Assembly (NCBI GenBank): GCA_947252645.1
Contig: CAMXWF010000013.1
Coordinates: 1 to 64,000 of the forward strand
Source of the DNA: an uncultured Bacteroidia bacterium
GTDB lineage: Bacteria > Bacteroidota > Bacteroidia > Bacteroidales > CAJPTX01
Reading direction: 5' to 3'
Length of the DNA stretch: 64,000 bases
This document shows, one piece after another, positions 8,968-17,305 of this stretch. The position numbers and the translations under genes were made by a program. A model generated the notes under the pieces. That model did no database searches. It was given only the letters and a program-made list of their open reading frames with translations, and was not told where the DNA came from. The first letter of the stretch is position 1. The number at the start of each line of letters is the position of its first letter.

Positions 8968-10263
8968 CTATTTTTTGTAGATCAGGAGTACTTGTCCGGT
9001 CCTAATCATACTGCCGCTCAGGCCATTCCACTCGCGGAGCTGTCGCACGGAGACACCGTAGCGCTGCGCGATGGAGCCCAAGACGTCGCCTTGTCGGACT
9101 TTATACCTGATGGGTTGTCCTTTCCCGGGGAGTTTCACGTTGGCGTTGCGGACCACGAGAGGTTCGCGGATCATGGAGGGATTGAGGTAGATGGAGTCGT
9201 TGTAGGCCCTGATCTCGTCTTCGTGTTCGATGAAGTCGCCGATTTTAGCGATGGGCAGGCGGAGCATGTTGGCGGTTTCTGAGGGGAGGAGGTCGTGCTT
9301 GTACTGCGGATTGATGTCTCGAAGCATTTCGAGGGGCAGGTTCAAAACGTGGGCAATTTGCTCTAGGTGGAGTCGTCCGTGGGTATAGACGGTGTCGCTA
9401 TACATGGGGATGTTGGTGGGGCATTTTGGGATGTTGTGGAGTTCGTGATAGGCCATGGCGTACGTGGCGCCGATGAATGCGGGGACGTATCCGCGGGTTT
9501 CGCGGGGGAGGAAGTAGTAGATGTCCCAGTAGTTGGTTTTTCCGCCGGCTCTTCTGATGGCCTTATTGACGTTGCCCGGGCCGCAGTTGTAGGCCGCGAT
9601 GACGAGGGTCCAATCGCCATAGATGGCATAGAGATCGCGCAGGTAGCGTGCGGCGGCCTCGGTAGCGAGCATGGGGTCACGGCGCTCGTCCACGTAGGAG
9701 TTGATGTTGAGGCCATAGCGTCGGCCCGTGCTGTACATGAACTGCCAGAGGCCTGTGGCGCCCATGCGGGAGACGGCGCACGGGTTGAGCGCGCTCTCCA
9801 CGATGGGCAGGATGCGCAACTCGAGGGGGAGCTGGTACCGATTGAGTACGGCCTCAAAGAGCGGGAAGTAGTAATCGGCCAGGCCCAGCATGATGCAGAC
9901 TTGCCCACGTCGGCGGCGCGTGTAGACGTTGATGTAATTTCTGACGATGCTGTTGAAGGAGAGCTCGACGATGGAGTGTAGGCGCTGGAGGCGTGCGATG
10001 TAGACCGAATCGGGGCATTCGGGTGGCAGGGGGATGGAGTCGGTGTTGGGCATGGGGTAGGCACTGCTGTCGAGGGCATCGCGCACATACCAGAGGTTGA
10101 GTAGTCGGTCGAGGTTGTCGATGTAATCCTGGTGGAGCGTATCGGCTAGCGGGGCGGAGGTGGAGTCGGGCTTCTGCGCGGCGAGTGGCCAGGCCAAGGC
10201 CACAAGGAGAGAGACCAGCAAGGTAGAAGCACTGGGGACGCGTAGCAGCATAGCGATAAGCAT
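8968..10263 (-). CDS. mltD: Membrane-bound lytic murein transglycosylase D-like, SLT plus LysM
   Basis: 431 residues with a signal peptide (about 1-30). A type 1 SLT domain holds the catalytic Glu156 in LPIVESALNP, followed by GATGLWQFM and AAYNCGPGNVNKA, the standard lysozyme-like motifs. One LysM domain forms the C-terminus (about 383-430, YKVRQGDVLGSIAQRYGVSV) and binds peptidoglycan. The enzyme cleaves the MurNAc-GlcNAc bond to 1,6-anhydro products in the periplasm. It starts 1 base after the DUF5683 gene; a parAB-DUF5683-mltD order is common in Bacteroidetes as far as I recall. Confidence 0.92.
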   Translation of the reverse strand: MLIAMLLRVPSASTLLVSLLVALAWPLAAQKPDSTSAPLADTLHQDYIDNLDRLLNLWYVRDALDSSAYPMPNTDSIPLPPECPDSVYIARLQRLHSIVELSFNSIVRNYINVYTRRRRGQVCIMLGLADYYFPLFEAVLNRYQLPLELRILPIVESALNPCAVSRMGATGLWQFMYSTGRRYGLNINSYVDERRDPMLATEAAARYLRDLYAIYGDWTLVIAAYNCGPGNVNKAIRRAGGKTNYWDIYYFLPRETRGYVPAFIGATYAMAYHELHNIPKCPTNIPMYSDTVYTHGRLHLEQIAHVLNLPLEMLRDINPQYKHDLLPSETANMLRLPIAKIGDFIEHEDEIRAYNDSIYLNPSMIREPLVVRNANVKLPGKGQPIRYKVRQGDVLGSIAQRYGVSVRQLREWNGLSGSMIRTGQVLLIYKK

Positions 10264-10264
10264 G

Positions 10265-11365
10265 TTAGAAGAACAGGTTCATGGCCAGTCCCGGGATGGG
10301 TGTCTGGGGGACGATGGGGGGGATGGTGAAGGAGGGTGCAGCCGAGAGGGAAATGTCATTGTTGACATTCCAGTAGAAGAGGTGGGCATCGACGTAGGCG
10401 TCGATGATGTTGAGGATGTAGACCCCGATGAAGCCGAAGAGGCACAGGTCGCGGGAGCGGCGGTAGTCGTCGGAGAAGTACTGTAGCTCTTCCTTCGAGC
10501 GCTTGCCAGCGAACTCATCGATGGTGGTGGGGTCGTCGTCGAGCAGGGCTACCAAGGCCCGGTCGGCCCGCTGGAACTGGAGATTGTTCCAGGCCCAGTA
10601 GTAGGCCAGGATGGAGAGTCCACCGTAGATGATAGGGACTTTCCAGTAGCTGCGGTTGTATACCTGCCCAAGGCCCGGGAGGAGGGCGCTGCAGAAAGCG
10701 GCTGCGGCGGGGGATTGGCGAGCTTTATTGTGGCAAATCACCGCATCGCCGACGCTCAACCCGTAGCTGACGATGGCCGCTGCGATCATGGCGTTGCGGG
10801 CCAAACGGGCAGAGAAGATGCGGTCGCTGTGGGCGAGCTGGTCGTGGTAGCTGGCGGGGAGGGGGGCATGGAGGAGATCCTGGTAGCGCTGACCAAAGAT
10901 GACAGCCCCCGCGGTAAAGCCGCCTATCGCGGCGTAGAAAATGGGGATCTTCCAGTAGTCCCGGTTCACCACCTGCCCCGAGCCAGGCAGGAGTACGGCC
11001 GATAGACCCACCCAGCCAGTGGCCAGGGAGTCGCAAAAGCGGGACCACCTAGTGCCCGAGAGGGAATCAGGGCTCTGGGGCGCCGTGGTGGTATCGCGAG
11101 CAATAATCGTGTGGTCGGCCTCAAGCTGGAGTTTTTCCCCCGCAAGGGGAGCCTGGTGGAGGGAATCGTAGGCCCGCGCGGGTTGGCCCAAGGCAAGGGT
11201 ATCTGGGGCGTGGTTCCCCCCCCACCCTATGGTCGCGCAGCGCGCTACAGGCAGGCAGGTGGTGGCCAGCAGGAATAGGCACCCCAGCACTACCAGTGCG
11301 GCTATAGGAACACCGTAGGTCCTACAGGCCGCGGGCCCCTGCTGGGGCAGAGAGGATGCACGCAT
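10265..11365 (-). CDS. DUF5683 membrane protein, two repeated units
   Basis: 366 residues from the ATG at 11365, which lies 10 bases after the parB stop; the upstream in-frame ATG at 11446 would overlap parB. Two copies of the same unit are visible: LLPGSGQVVNRDYWKIPIFY and, about 100 residues later, LLPGLGQVYNRSYWKVPIIY. Each is a short re-entrant or membrane segment, followed by further hydrophobic helices. The family has no known biochemical role. Its position between parB and mltD suggests an envelope protein tied to segregation or division. Confidence 0.82.
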   Translation of the reverse strand: MRASSLPQQGPAACRTYGVPIAALVVLGCLFLLATTCLPVARCATIGWGGNHAPDTLALGQPARAYDSLHQAPLAGEKLQLEADHTIIARDTTTAPQSPDSLSGTRWSRFCDSLATGWVGLSAVLLPGSGQVVNRDYWKIPIFYAAIGGFTAGAVIFGQRYQDLLHAPLPASYHDQLAHSDRIFSARLARNAMIAAAIVSYGLSVGDAVICHNKARQSPAAAAFCSALLPGLGQVYNRSYWKVPIIYGGLSILAYYWAWNNLQFQRADRALVALLDDDPTTIDEFAGKRSKEELQYFSDDYRRSRDLCLFGFIGVYILNIIDAYVDAHLFYWNVNNDISLSAAPSFTIPPIVPQTPIPGLAMNLFF

Positions 11366-11375
11366 GCCGCAGGGT

Positions 11376-12353
11376 CTAGGCTTCGATGGAGAGGAGCTTA
11401 TGGAGGAGTGCCTCGAGCTCGCCAGCAGTGCGGTAGCTGATAACAATCTTACCGGAGCCTTTGGGTGAGGTTTGCATCGAGACCCCCCACCCGAGGCGTT
11501 GTTGGAGAGCCTTGAGGTAGTCGTCAGTCTTTTCCTGGTCGGCTGGTGTAGGCTGCACGGCTTGCTCGGCCTGCTGGGCGGCTTTCATGCGGGCCAGCTC
11601 TTCTCGGATTTTTTTGACCAGGCCCTCCGCCTCTCGTACGGAGAGGTTTTTCTCGATGATGGATCGTCCTGCGTTGAGCATGGCCTGCTGGTCGTCTAGG
11701 CCGAGTAGTGCTTTGGCGTGCCCCTGGGAGAGGCTGCCGCGCCTGACGGCGTCACGTAGTTCCTCGGGGAGCAGGAGGAGACGCAGCTGATTGGTGACCA
11801 GCGTTCTGCTCTTGCCTATTTTCTGGGCGAGTTCATCGTGGGTCAGGCCACCCTCGTCTAGGATTTGCTTGTAGCACTCCGCGATCTCGATGGGGTTAAG
11901 ATCTTCGCGCTGGATGTTTTCAATCAGCGCCATGACCCTGACCTCGCTATCGGAGGAGCTCCGCATGTAGACGGGGACTTGCGTCAGGCCGGCTTTCTGC
12001 GCAGCGCGCCAGCGCCGTTCGCCCGAGATGAGCTCATAGCGCTGTCCTTTTGGCCGGACGGTGAGGGGCTGTATGATGCCGAACTGTCGGATGGAGTTGG
12101 CTAGGCCCTCGAGGTCGTCATCGTTGAAGCTACGTCTGGGCTGATAGGGGTTGGGGTCGATGCTGTTGACATCGAGCATGGTGGTGTCATCGTGGTCGAG
12201 TGGGCCTTCTGGGAGCTCGGTGTCGGCATGGGCGGTGTGGGCGTAGCCCTGCTGGTCAACCGGTGGGAGGGACGTGGGGCCTTCAGGGCCGAGGGCAGGG
12301 CCTAGTAGGGCATCGAGGCCTTTGCCCAGCGCGGGAGATTTACTTTTGGCCAT
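11376..12353 (-). CDS. parB: Chromosome partitioning protein ParB
   Basis: 325 residues. The N-terminus MAKSKSPALGKGLDALLG is the usual ParA-interacting tail. The ParB/Srx nuclease-fold domain has the CTP/arginine box GERRWRAAQKAGL, followed by the helix-turn-helix (LTHDELAQKIGKSRTLVTNQ) that binds parS, and a C-terminal dimerisation domain. ParB loads at parS near the origin, spreads and stimulates ParA. The gene follows parA by 3 bases. No parS palindrome was recognised in the window by eye. Confidence 0.96.
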   Translation of the reverse strand: MAKSKSPALGKGLDALLGPALGPEGPTSLPPVDQQGYAHTAHADTELPEGPLDHDDTTMLDVNSIDPNPYQPRRSFNDDDLEGLANSIRQFGIIQPLTVRPKGQRYELISGERRWRAAQKAGLTQVPVYMRSSSDSEVRVMALIENIQREDLNPIEIAECYKQILDEGGLTHDELAQKIGKSRTLVTNQLRLLLLPEELRDAVRRGSLSQGHAKALLGLDDQQAMLNAGRSIIEKNLSVREAEGLVKKIREELARMKAAQQAEQAVQPTPADQEKTDDYLKALQQRLGWGVSMQTSPKGSGKIVISYRTAGELEALLHKLLSIEA

Positions 12354-12356
12354 GCT

Positions 12357-13154
12357 CTACTCTGTCTTCTGCTCGTTGTTGTCGTTTTGGGCGGTTGCGT
12401 TGCGCTCTAGTAGCTCCTGGGCCAGGTTGGTGTAGTTGACGGCGCCGGTGGAGGTGGCATCGTAGATGATGACGGGGACACCGTGGCTAGGGGCCTCGCT
12501 GAGCTTGACGTTGCGCTGGATCATAGTTTTGAAGACCATATTGCCGAAATGGCGTTTTACCTCCTCCACCACCTGGTTGGCCAGTCGGGTTCGGGCATCG
12601 TACATGGTGAAGAGGAAGCCCTCGATTTTGATATTGGGGGCGTAGCGTTCGCCGGCGAGCTTGATGGTGTTGAGGAGCTTACCGAGCCCCTCGAGGGCGA
12701 AGTACTCGCACTGGACGGGGATGATGACCGAGTCGGCTGCGGTGAGGGCGTTGAGGGTGACGAGGCCGAGCGAGGGCGAGCAGTCGATGAAGATGTAGTC
12801 GTATTGATTGCGCAGGGGCGCGAGGACTTCCCGGAGGATCATTTCGCGCCGTGGGTCATTGACGATTTCCACCTCGGCGCCGACCAGGTCGATGTTGGAG
12901 GGGATCATGTCGAGCCCTGGGACACCGGTGGGGATGATGGCATCGGCGCCTGGCACCTTGTTGACGATGCAATCGTAGATGCTGCGCTGGCCCTTGCCCT
13001 CCACGCCGAGTCCTGAGGTGCTGTTGGCCTGCGGGTCAGCGTCTACGAGCAGGACGTGCTGGTCGAGCATGGCTAGGCAGGCCGAGAGGTTGATGGCGGT
13101 GGTGGTTTTGCCTACTCCGCCCTTCTGATTTGCAATAGGGATTATTTTCGACAT
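12357..13154 (-). CDS. parA: Chromosome partitioning ATPase ParA (Soj)
   Basis: 265 residues. The deviant Walker A box QKGGVGKTTTA (with the signature first Lys and Lys16), the A' motif VLLVDADPQANST and the Walker B region YDYIFIDCSPSLGLV are all present. ParA binds DNA non-specifically when ATP-bound and drives ParB-parS movement. It is the first gene of the segregation/envelope block and has a -7 element at 13213. Confidence 0.96.
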   Translation of the reverse strand: MSKIIPIANQKGGVGKTTTAINLSACLAMLDQHVLLVDADPQANSTSGLGVEGKGQRSIYDCIVNKVPGADAIIPTGVPGLDMIPSNIDLVGAEVEIVNDPRREMILREVLAPLRNQYDYIFIDCSPSLGLVTLNALTAADSVIIPVQCEYFALEGLGKLLNTIKLAGERYAPNIKIEGFLFTMYDARTRLANQVVEEVKRHFGNMVFKTMIQRNVKLSEAPSHGVPVIIYDATSTGAVNYTNLAQELLERNATAQNDNNEQKTE

Positions 13155-13212
13155 GGTTTCTTCTGATTAATCAGTGCGTTCTCCCCCGCCCCACTGGCCG
13201 CACCGCCGCACG

Positions 13213-13220
13213 CAAATGTA
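13213..13220 (-). promoter_or_regulatory. -7 promoter element of the parA-parB operon
   Basis: TACATTTG on the minus strand, 58 bases before the parA ATG, is a full match to TAnnTTTG. It lies in the 147-base gap after dnaB, consistent with a transcript starting at parA. Confidence 0.55.
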
Positions 13221-13301
13221 GTGAAAAAAGGGGAGTAGCTCTGTGCAGTTGGGGCTGGCATCGAAGATGAGGCCGTGGGGTAGCACGCGTTGGGCCAGGG
13301 G

Positions 13302-14987
13302 CTAGAAGGGGACGTCGTGCGCTGGGGTGGCTTCTGGGAGAGCTTCGGAGAACTCGGCCATGTCGGGGGGCAGGTCGGAGCTGGGGGCGTGGGGCATGGT
13401 GGTGCCGGCCGCCTTGGAGGCGACCACTCTTGCCGCATAGCCGGCGGGGATGCTGGTGGTGACCATTTGGGCTTGCTGGCGCCTGGCGCTATTGACGTAG
13501 TTGCCCTCTTGGGCATCGTCGCCCGGGTTGGGGTTGTAATAGTGATCGATCTGTTCCTGGTCGTCGACAAAGCGCACCTCCTGTGGCGCGAAGCGCAAGA
13601 AGACGGTGCCGGTTTCGCCGTTGCGGTTTTTTTCTATGCGGAACTCGGCCATATTGGTGGTGGGTGTGCCGTCGGGGTAGGTGTCGAGGTAGAGTTTTTC
13701 GGGACGGTGGATGAAGGCCACGATGTCGGCGTCCTGCTCGATGGCGCCGGATTCGCGCAGGTCGGAGAGCTTGGGGAGCTTGATTTTCTCGGTGCGCGTT
13801 TCGACGGCTCGGTTGAGCTGCGAGAGGGCGATGATGGGGACATCGAGTTCTTTGGCGAGGGCTTTAAGCGCGCGGGAGATGCGGCTTATTTCCTGTTCTC
13901 GGTTGGAGAATTTGTTGTTGCCGTTTGGGGCAGACATGAGCTGTAGGTAGTCGATGACGATGAGGTCGATCTGGTTGGTCATTTTGAGTTTACGGGCCTT
14001 GGATCGTACCTCTCCTGGGCCGATGGCGTGGGTGTCGTCGAAGAAGATTTTGGCGTTGGCCAGCTTGAGTCCGGCCTCGGTGAGGGCCTGCCACTGTAGG
14101 TCGGAGAGCTGTCCGCTGCGGAGTTGCTTTTGGTCGATCTTTGTTTCCCCCGAGAGGAGGCGCATGGCCAGGTGCTGACTGGGCATTTCGAGGGAGAAGA
14201 AGAGGATGCGTGTGCCGTATTGCATGGTGGCGTTGAAGGCGCTGGTGAGTACGAAGGCGGTTTTTCCCACGGAGGGTCGAGCCGCGATGATGATGAGGTC
14301 GCCTTTTTGCCAGCCCCCGGTGAATTCGTCGATGTGTGGGAATCCAGTGGAGACGCCGCTGAGGGATGAGGGGTTTTGAGCAGCCTCCTTGATTTCCTTG
14401 ACGGTTTTATCCATCACCACGCTCAGGGGCTGGACCTGCTTTCGGATGGTGTGCTGTGAGATTTCGAAGACTTTCTGCTCTGCGAGTTCTAGGACTTCCT
14501 GTGGGTCTTCGTGGTATGCGTAGGCCTCGTCTTGGATGGCGACGCTGGCCTTAATGAGTTCACGGAGGAGGAATTTTTCAACGATGATTTTGGCATGGTC
14601 GTAGACATGGAAGCTGGAGGCCACGTTGAGGGTGAGCTGCGCGAGGTAGGTGGTGCCGCCGACTTGATCGAGGAGGGCCTGGTCGGTGAGTTCTTGCTGG
14701 ACGGTGAGCAGGTCCACGGGCTGCTGCTGTCGTACGAGGATCTGTATGGCGGCGTAGATTTTTTGGTGCCATACGTGGTAGAAGTGTTCGGGCTTGAGGA
14801 ATTCGTCGAGGGCGATGGCGGCCTCGTCATCGGTGATGAGCGCGCCGAGTACGGCCTGCTCGAGGTCAAGGGCCTGGGGTGGTATTCTGGAGCCTGGGGC
14901 TGCTTGCACGAGTTTTGGCTCCCTGTTAGCAGCTGCAGGGGAGGTAGTGGGGGGCTTTGGTGCGGTGTTTTCGTCAGGCATGGTCAT
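13302..14987 (-). CDS. dnaB: Replicative DNA helicase DnaB
   Basis: 561 residues. The N-terminal DnaB domain (about 35-135, beginning PPQALDLEQAVLGALI) is followed by a RecA-like helicase domain with Walker A IIAARPSVGKTAF, Walker B LIVIDYLQLM and the SREQEISRISRALK and KLSDLRESGAIEQDAD motifs. No intein is present. An in-frame ATG two codons downstream is an alternative start. The hexamer unwinds DNA at the fork and recruits primase. It lies 23 bases after folA. Confidence 0.96.
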   Translation of the reverse strand: MTMPDENTAPKPPTTSPAAANREPKLVQAAPGSRIPPQALDLEQAVLGALITDDEAAIALDEFLKPEHFYHVWHQKIYAAIQILVRQQQPVDLLTVQQELTDQALLDQVGGTTYLAQLTLNVASSFHVYDHAKIIVEKFLLRELIKASVAIQDEAYAYHEDPQEVLELAEQKVFEISQHTIRKQVQPLSVVMDKTVKEIKEAAQNPSSLSGVSTGFPHIDEFTGGWQKGDLIIIAARPSVGKTAFVLTSAFNATMQYGTRILFFSLEMPSQHLAMRLLSGETKIDQKQLRSGQLSDLQWQALTEAGLKLANAKIFFDDTHAIGPGEVRSKARKLKMTNQIDLIVIDYLQLMSAPNGNNKFSNREQEISRISRALKALAKELDVPIIALSQLNRAVETRTEKIKLPKLSDLRESGAIEQDADIVAFIHRPEKLYLDTYPDGTPTTNMAEFRIEKNRNGETGTVFLRFAPQEVRFVDDQEQIDHYYNPNPGDDAQEGNYVNSARRQQAQMVTTSIPAGYAARVVASKAAGTTMPHAPSSDLPPDMAEFSEALPEATPAHDVPF

Positions 14988-15010
14988 GGGGCGATGTGAG
15001 GTTGTTGATC

Positions 15011-15499
15011 CTATTCATTTCTACAATAGCGCAGATGGCGATAGCGGAGTCCGTTGGAGGCCACGAGCCAGGGGGATTGTGTGGAGCAGAGCCAGCGATC
15101 GGGCTCGATGGGAGGGAAGAAGGCATCGGCTAGGAAAGCGTGGTCAATCTGCGTGATGATGAGTTCGTGGGCTAGGGGCATGGCGGCCTTGTAGAGCTGC
15201 GCGCCGCCGATGATGAAGGCTTTTTGGAGTTGTTGGCATGCGTTGAGTGCTTCTGGTAGGGAGTGGTAGAGGCAGACATCCTCTGGGAGGTGTTCTATCC
15301 CTTTAGTAGAGAGGACGATGTTTTGTCGTCCTGGCAGTGTACGGGGCAGGGATAGCCAGGTGTGTCGGCCCATGATGACGGGGTGGCCCCAGGTGTTCTG
15401 TTTGAAGAAGGCGAGGTCTTCCTTGAGGTGGCACAGGAGCTTATTTTGGTAGCCTATGCCCTGGTTGATGTCGAGGGCTGCTATCATGCTGAGCGTCAT
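15011..15499 (-). CDS. folA: Dihydrofolate reductase
   Basis: 162 residues, standard family length. MIAALDINQGIGYQNKLLCH contains the IG pair of the substrate loop; the acidic residue LKEDLAFF follows, then HPVIMGRHTWLSLP (NADPH-binding) and AFIIGGAQLYKAAM. It reduces dihydrofolate to tetrahydrofolate with NADPH in the cytosol. No thyA was found beside it. It is 43 bases after the nucleoside kinase gene and 23 bases before dnaB. Confidence 0.95.
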   Translation of the reverse strand: MTLSMIAALDINQGIGYQNKLLCHLKEDLAFFKQNTWGHPVIMGRHTWLSLPRTLPGRQNIVLSTKGIEHLPEDVCLYHSLPEALNACQQLQKAFIIGGAQLYKAAMPLAHELIITQIDHAFLADAFFPPIEPDRWLCSTQSPWLVASNGLRYRHLRYCRNE

Positions 15500-15542
15500 G
15501 GTAGAATTGGTTTTCTAGGGTTGGGGTTTGGGGCTAGGGAGA

Positions 15543-17213
15543 CTACTTGTCGAAGGCGCTGCCACCGAGGAACTCGCGGAGAATGGAAGCCTGTGGTACC
15601 AAGTCTTCGGGGATCGGGGTGAAGACCTGTAGGAAGCGCAGGAGTCGGCAGGCCTCGGCGTGTTCAGGGGTATTGGAGGGGACCTCACGCAGGAGGGCTT
15701 CCGCTTGTTGCTTGAGCATGTTGAACTCGTAGGGCAAGGCGGAGTTGAATATGATGTCGGCCTCCTCCTGGAAGGGGAAGATATTCCGTTCTTCCCCACG
15801 TCGTACGCTGGCCCATCGTGCGATGGTTTGAGTGGCCCTGTAGCTGCGGAAGTGGGCATCGCGGATCATGCGCCGCAAGAGTCGGTTGTCGGAGGAGGAG
15901 ATGCGCTGTAGTCCATCGAGCGCGATGGATGTGAGGGCGGAGATGTAGATTTTGAAGACCCTGTCGTGGGGGATTCTTGGGATGAGCAGGGGGTTGAGTC
16001 CGTGGATGCCCTCTACGATGAGGATGCCGTGGGGTTCGAGCTGTAGGGTGGAGCCGTCGTAGTAACGTTCGCCGCGCTCGAAGCTATACTTGGGCATTTT
16101 GACGGTGTGCCCGGAGAGCAAGGCGAGTAGGTCAACGTTGAACTGATCCACATCGAGGGCTTCGAGGGCCTCGAAGTCGTAGTCGCCCGAGGCATCACGT
16201 GGTGTTTTGGTGCGGTTGACGAAGTAGTTGTCTAGCTCGATGGTGTGGGGTGTAAGCCCGCAGACTCTCAGCTGGATTGCTAGTCGCTTGGAGAAGGTGG
16301 TTTTGCCGGAGCTGGAGGGCCCGGCGATGAGGACGATGCGCACCTTGGGCTCACGTCGAGCCACCATATCGGCGATCTGGGCTACTTTTTTTTCGTGCAG
16401 GGCCTCGCACACCATGACCAGGCTCCGTGCGTTTCCGTGCAGAATCTGCTCGTTGATGGAGCCTGCGTCCTCGATGTCTAGGATTTCTTGCCAATGTTTG
16501 AATTCACGGAAGATCTCAAAGACCTTGTCTTGTAGGACGATGGGTTCGAGTTCCTGAGGGTTGTTGCGCTGAGGTACGCGGAGCAGTAGGCCTTGGTAGT
16601 ACTGGACGACGTCGAACTGCTGTAGGTAGCTGGTGGAGGGCACGAGGCCTTCGAGGTAGTAGTCCCAGAGCCCATCGAGGCCGTAGAGGGTGGTATAGAG
16701 CTTAGGGCGGCTGCGGAGGAATCGTGCTTTTTCCACATCGCCCTGTTTTTCGAAGCGCGCGATGGCCTCCTTGGTGAGCATGGCGCAGGTTTCAAAGGGG
16801 AGGTCTTGGGCCACCAGCTCGCGCATGCGGGCCACGATGGAGCAGATGAGGTCGTAGTTCATGTGGCAGGGGCAGTCCTGTATCTGGCAGTAGTATCCGC
16901 GGGAGATGGAGTGCTCAATTTCGAGCCTATGGCCAGGCAATAGGTCACGGACGGCCTTCTGCATGAGGAAGAAGAGCGCGCGGGTATACATTTGTATGCC
17001 TGCGCTGTGTGTGATGTCGAAGAACTCCACCTGCTTGGGCATGAAGATGCGGAAGCCGAGGTCGCGCAGCCTATTGTTGACAAAGGCACCTAGGGGGCGA
17101 TTGCGTAGGGGTAGGTCCAGCTTTTCGGCCACCTCTAGGAGGGAGAGTCCGGCTTCTATCTGGTGGTGCTGGCCGGTGTTGCTTACGATGATGTCAATTA
17201 GCTCTGTACCCAT
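15543..17213 (-). CDS. Bacteroidetes-type nucleoside (uridine) kinase with ThrRS-like N-terminus
   Basis: 556 residues from the ATG at 17213; an earlier ATG at 17234 would add 7. The N-terminal part resembles the TGS and second additional domain of threonyl-tRNA synthetase (an H-x-x-G-like stretch around THSAGIQMYTRALF). The C-terminal half is a uridine kinase/phosphoribulokinase P-loop domain with IAGPSSSGKTTFSKRLA and the lid region HGILIVEGIHGLNPLL. The architecture is widespread in Bacteroidetes and Firmicutes and is usually annotated as nucleoside kinase; it probably phosphorylates uridine or cytidine, but the exact substrate is unproven. Confidence 0.9.
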   Translation of the reverse strand: MGTELIDIIVSNTGQHHQIEAGLSLLEVAEKLDLPLRNRPLGAFVNNRLRDLGFRIFMPKQVEFFDITHSAGIQMYTRALFFLMQKAVRDLLPGHRLEIEHSISRGYYCQIQDCPCHMNYDLICSIVARMRELVAQDLPFETCAMLTKEAIARFEKQGDVEKARFLRSRPKLYTTLYGLDGLWDYYLEGLVPSTSYLQQFDVVQYYQGLLLRVPQRNNPQELEPIVLQDKVFEIFREFKHWQEILDIEDAGSINEQILHGNARSLVMVCEALHEKKVAQIADMVARREPKVRIVLIAGPSSSGKTTFSKRLAIQLRVCGLTPHTIELDNYFVNRTKTPRDASGDYDFEALEALDVDQFNVDLLALLSGHTVKMPKYSFERGERYYDGSTLQLEPHGILIVEGIHGLNPLLIPRIPHDRVFKIYISALTSIALDGLQRISSSDNRLLRRMIRDAHFRSYRATQTIARWASVRRGEERNIFPFQEEADIIFNSALPYEFNMLKQQAEALLREVPSNTPEHAEACRLLRFLQVFTPIPEDLVPQASILREFLGGSAFDK

Positions 17214-17305
17214 ATGTGTATTGCGTGTTGCCACAGGGCTGCTAAGTTACGCAATGCTGCGGATTAGGGCAGGGCTTCTGGGGCCCAATCGGGCGAGCGT
17301 GGCTA

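Noticed and set aside
9363..10088. Long frames antisense or out of phase to mltD, dnaB and the giant gene
   Set aside because: Their sequences are low-complexity S/T/P/R or D/G/V-rich shadows of high-GC coding DNA with no motifs.
11376..13300. parS site near parAB
   Set aside because: No GTTCCACGTGGAAC-like or TGTTTCACGTGAAACA-like palindrome was seen by eye; a computed search would be needed.
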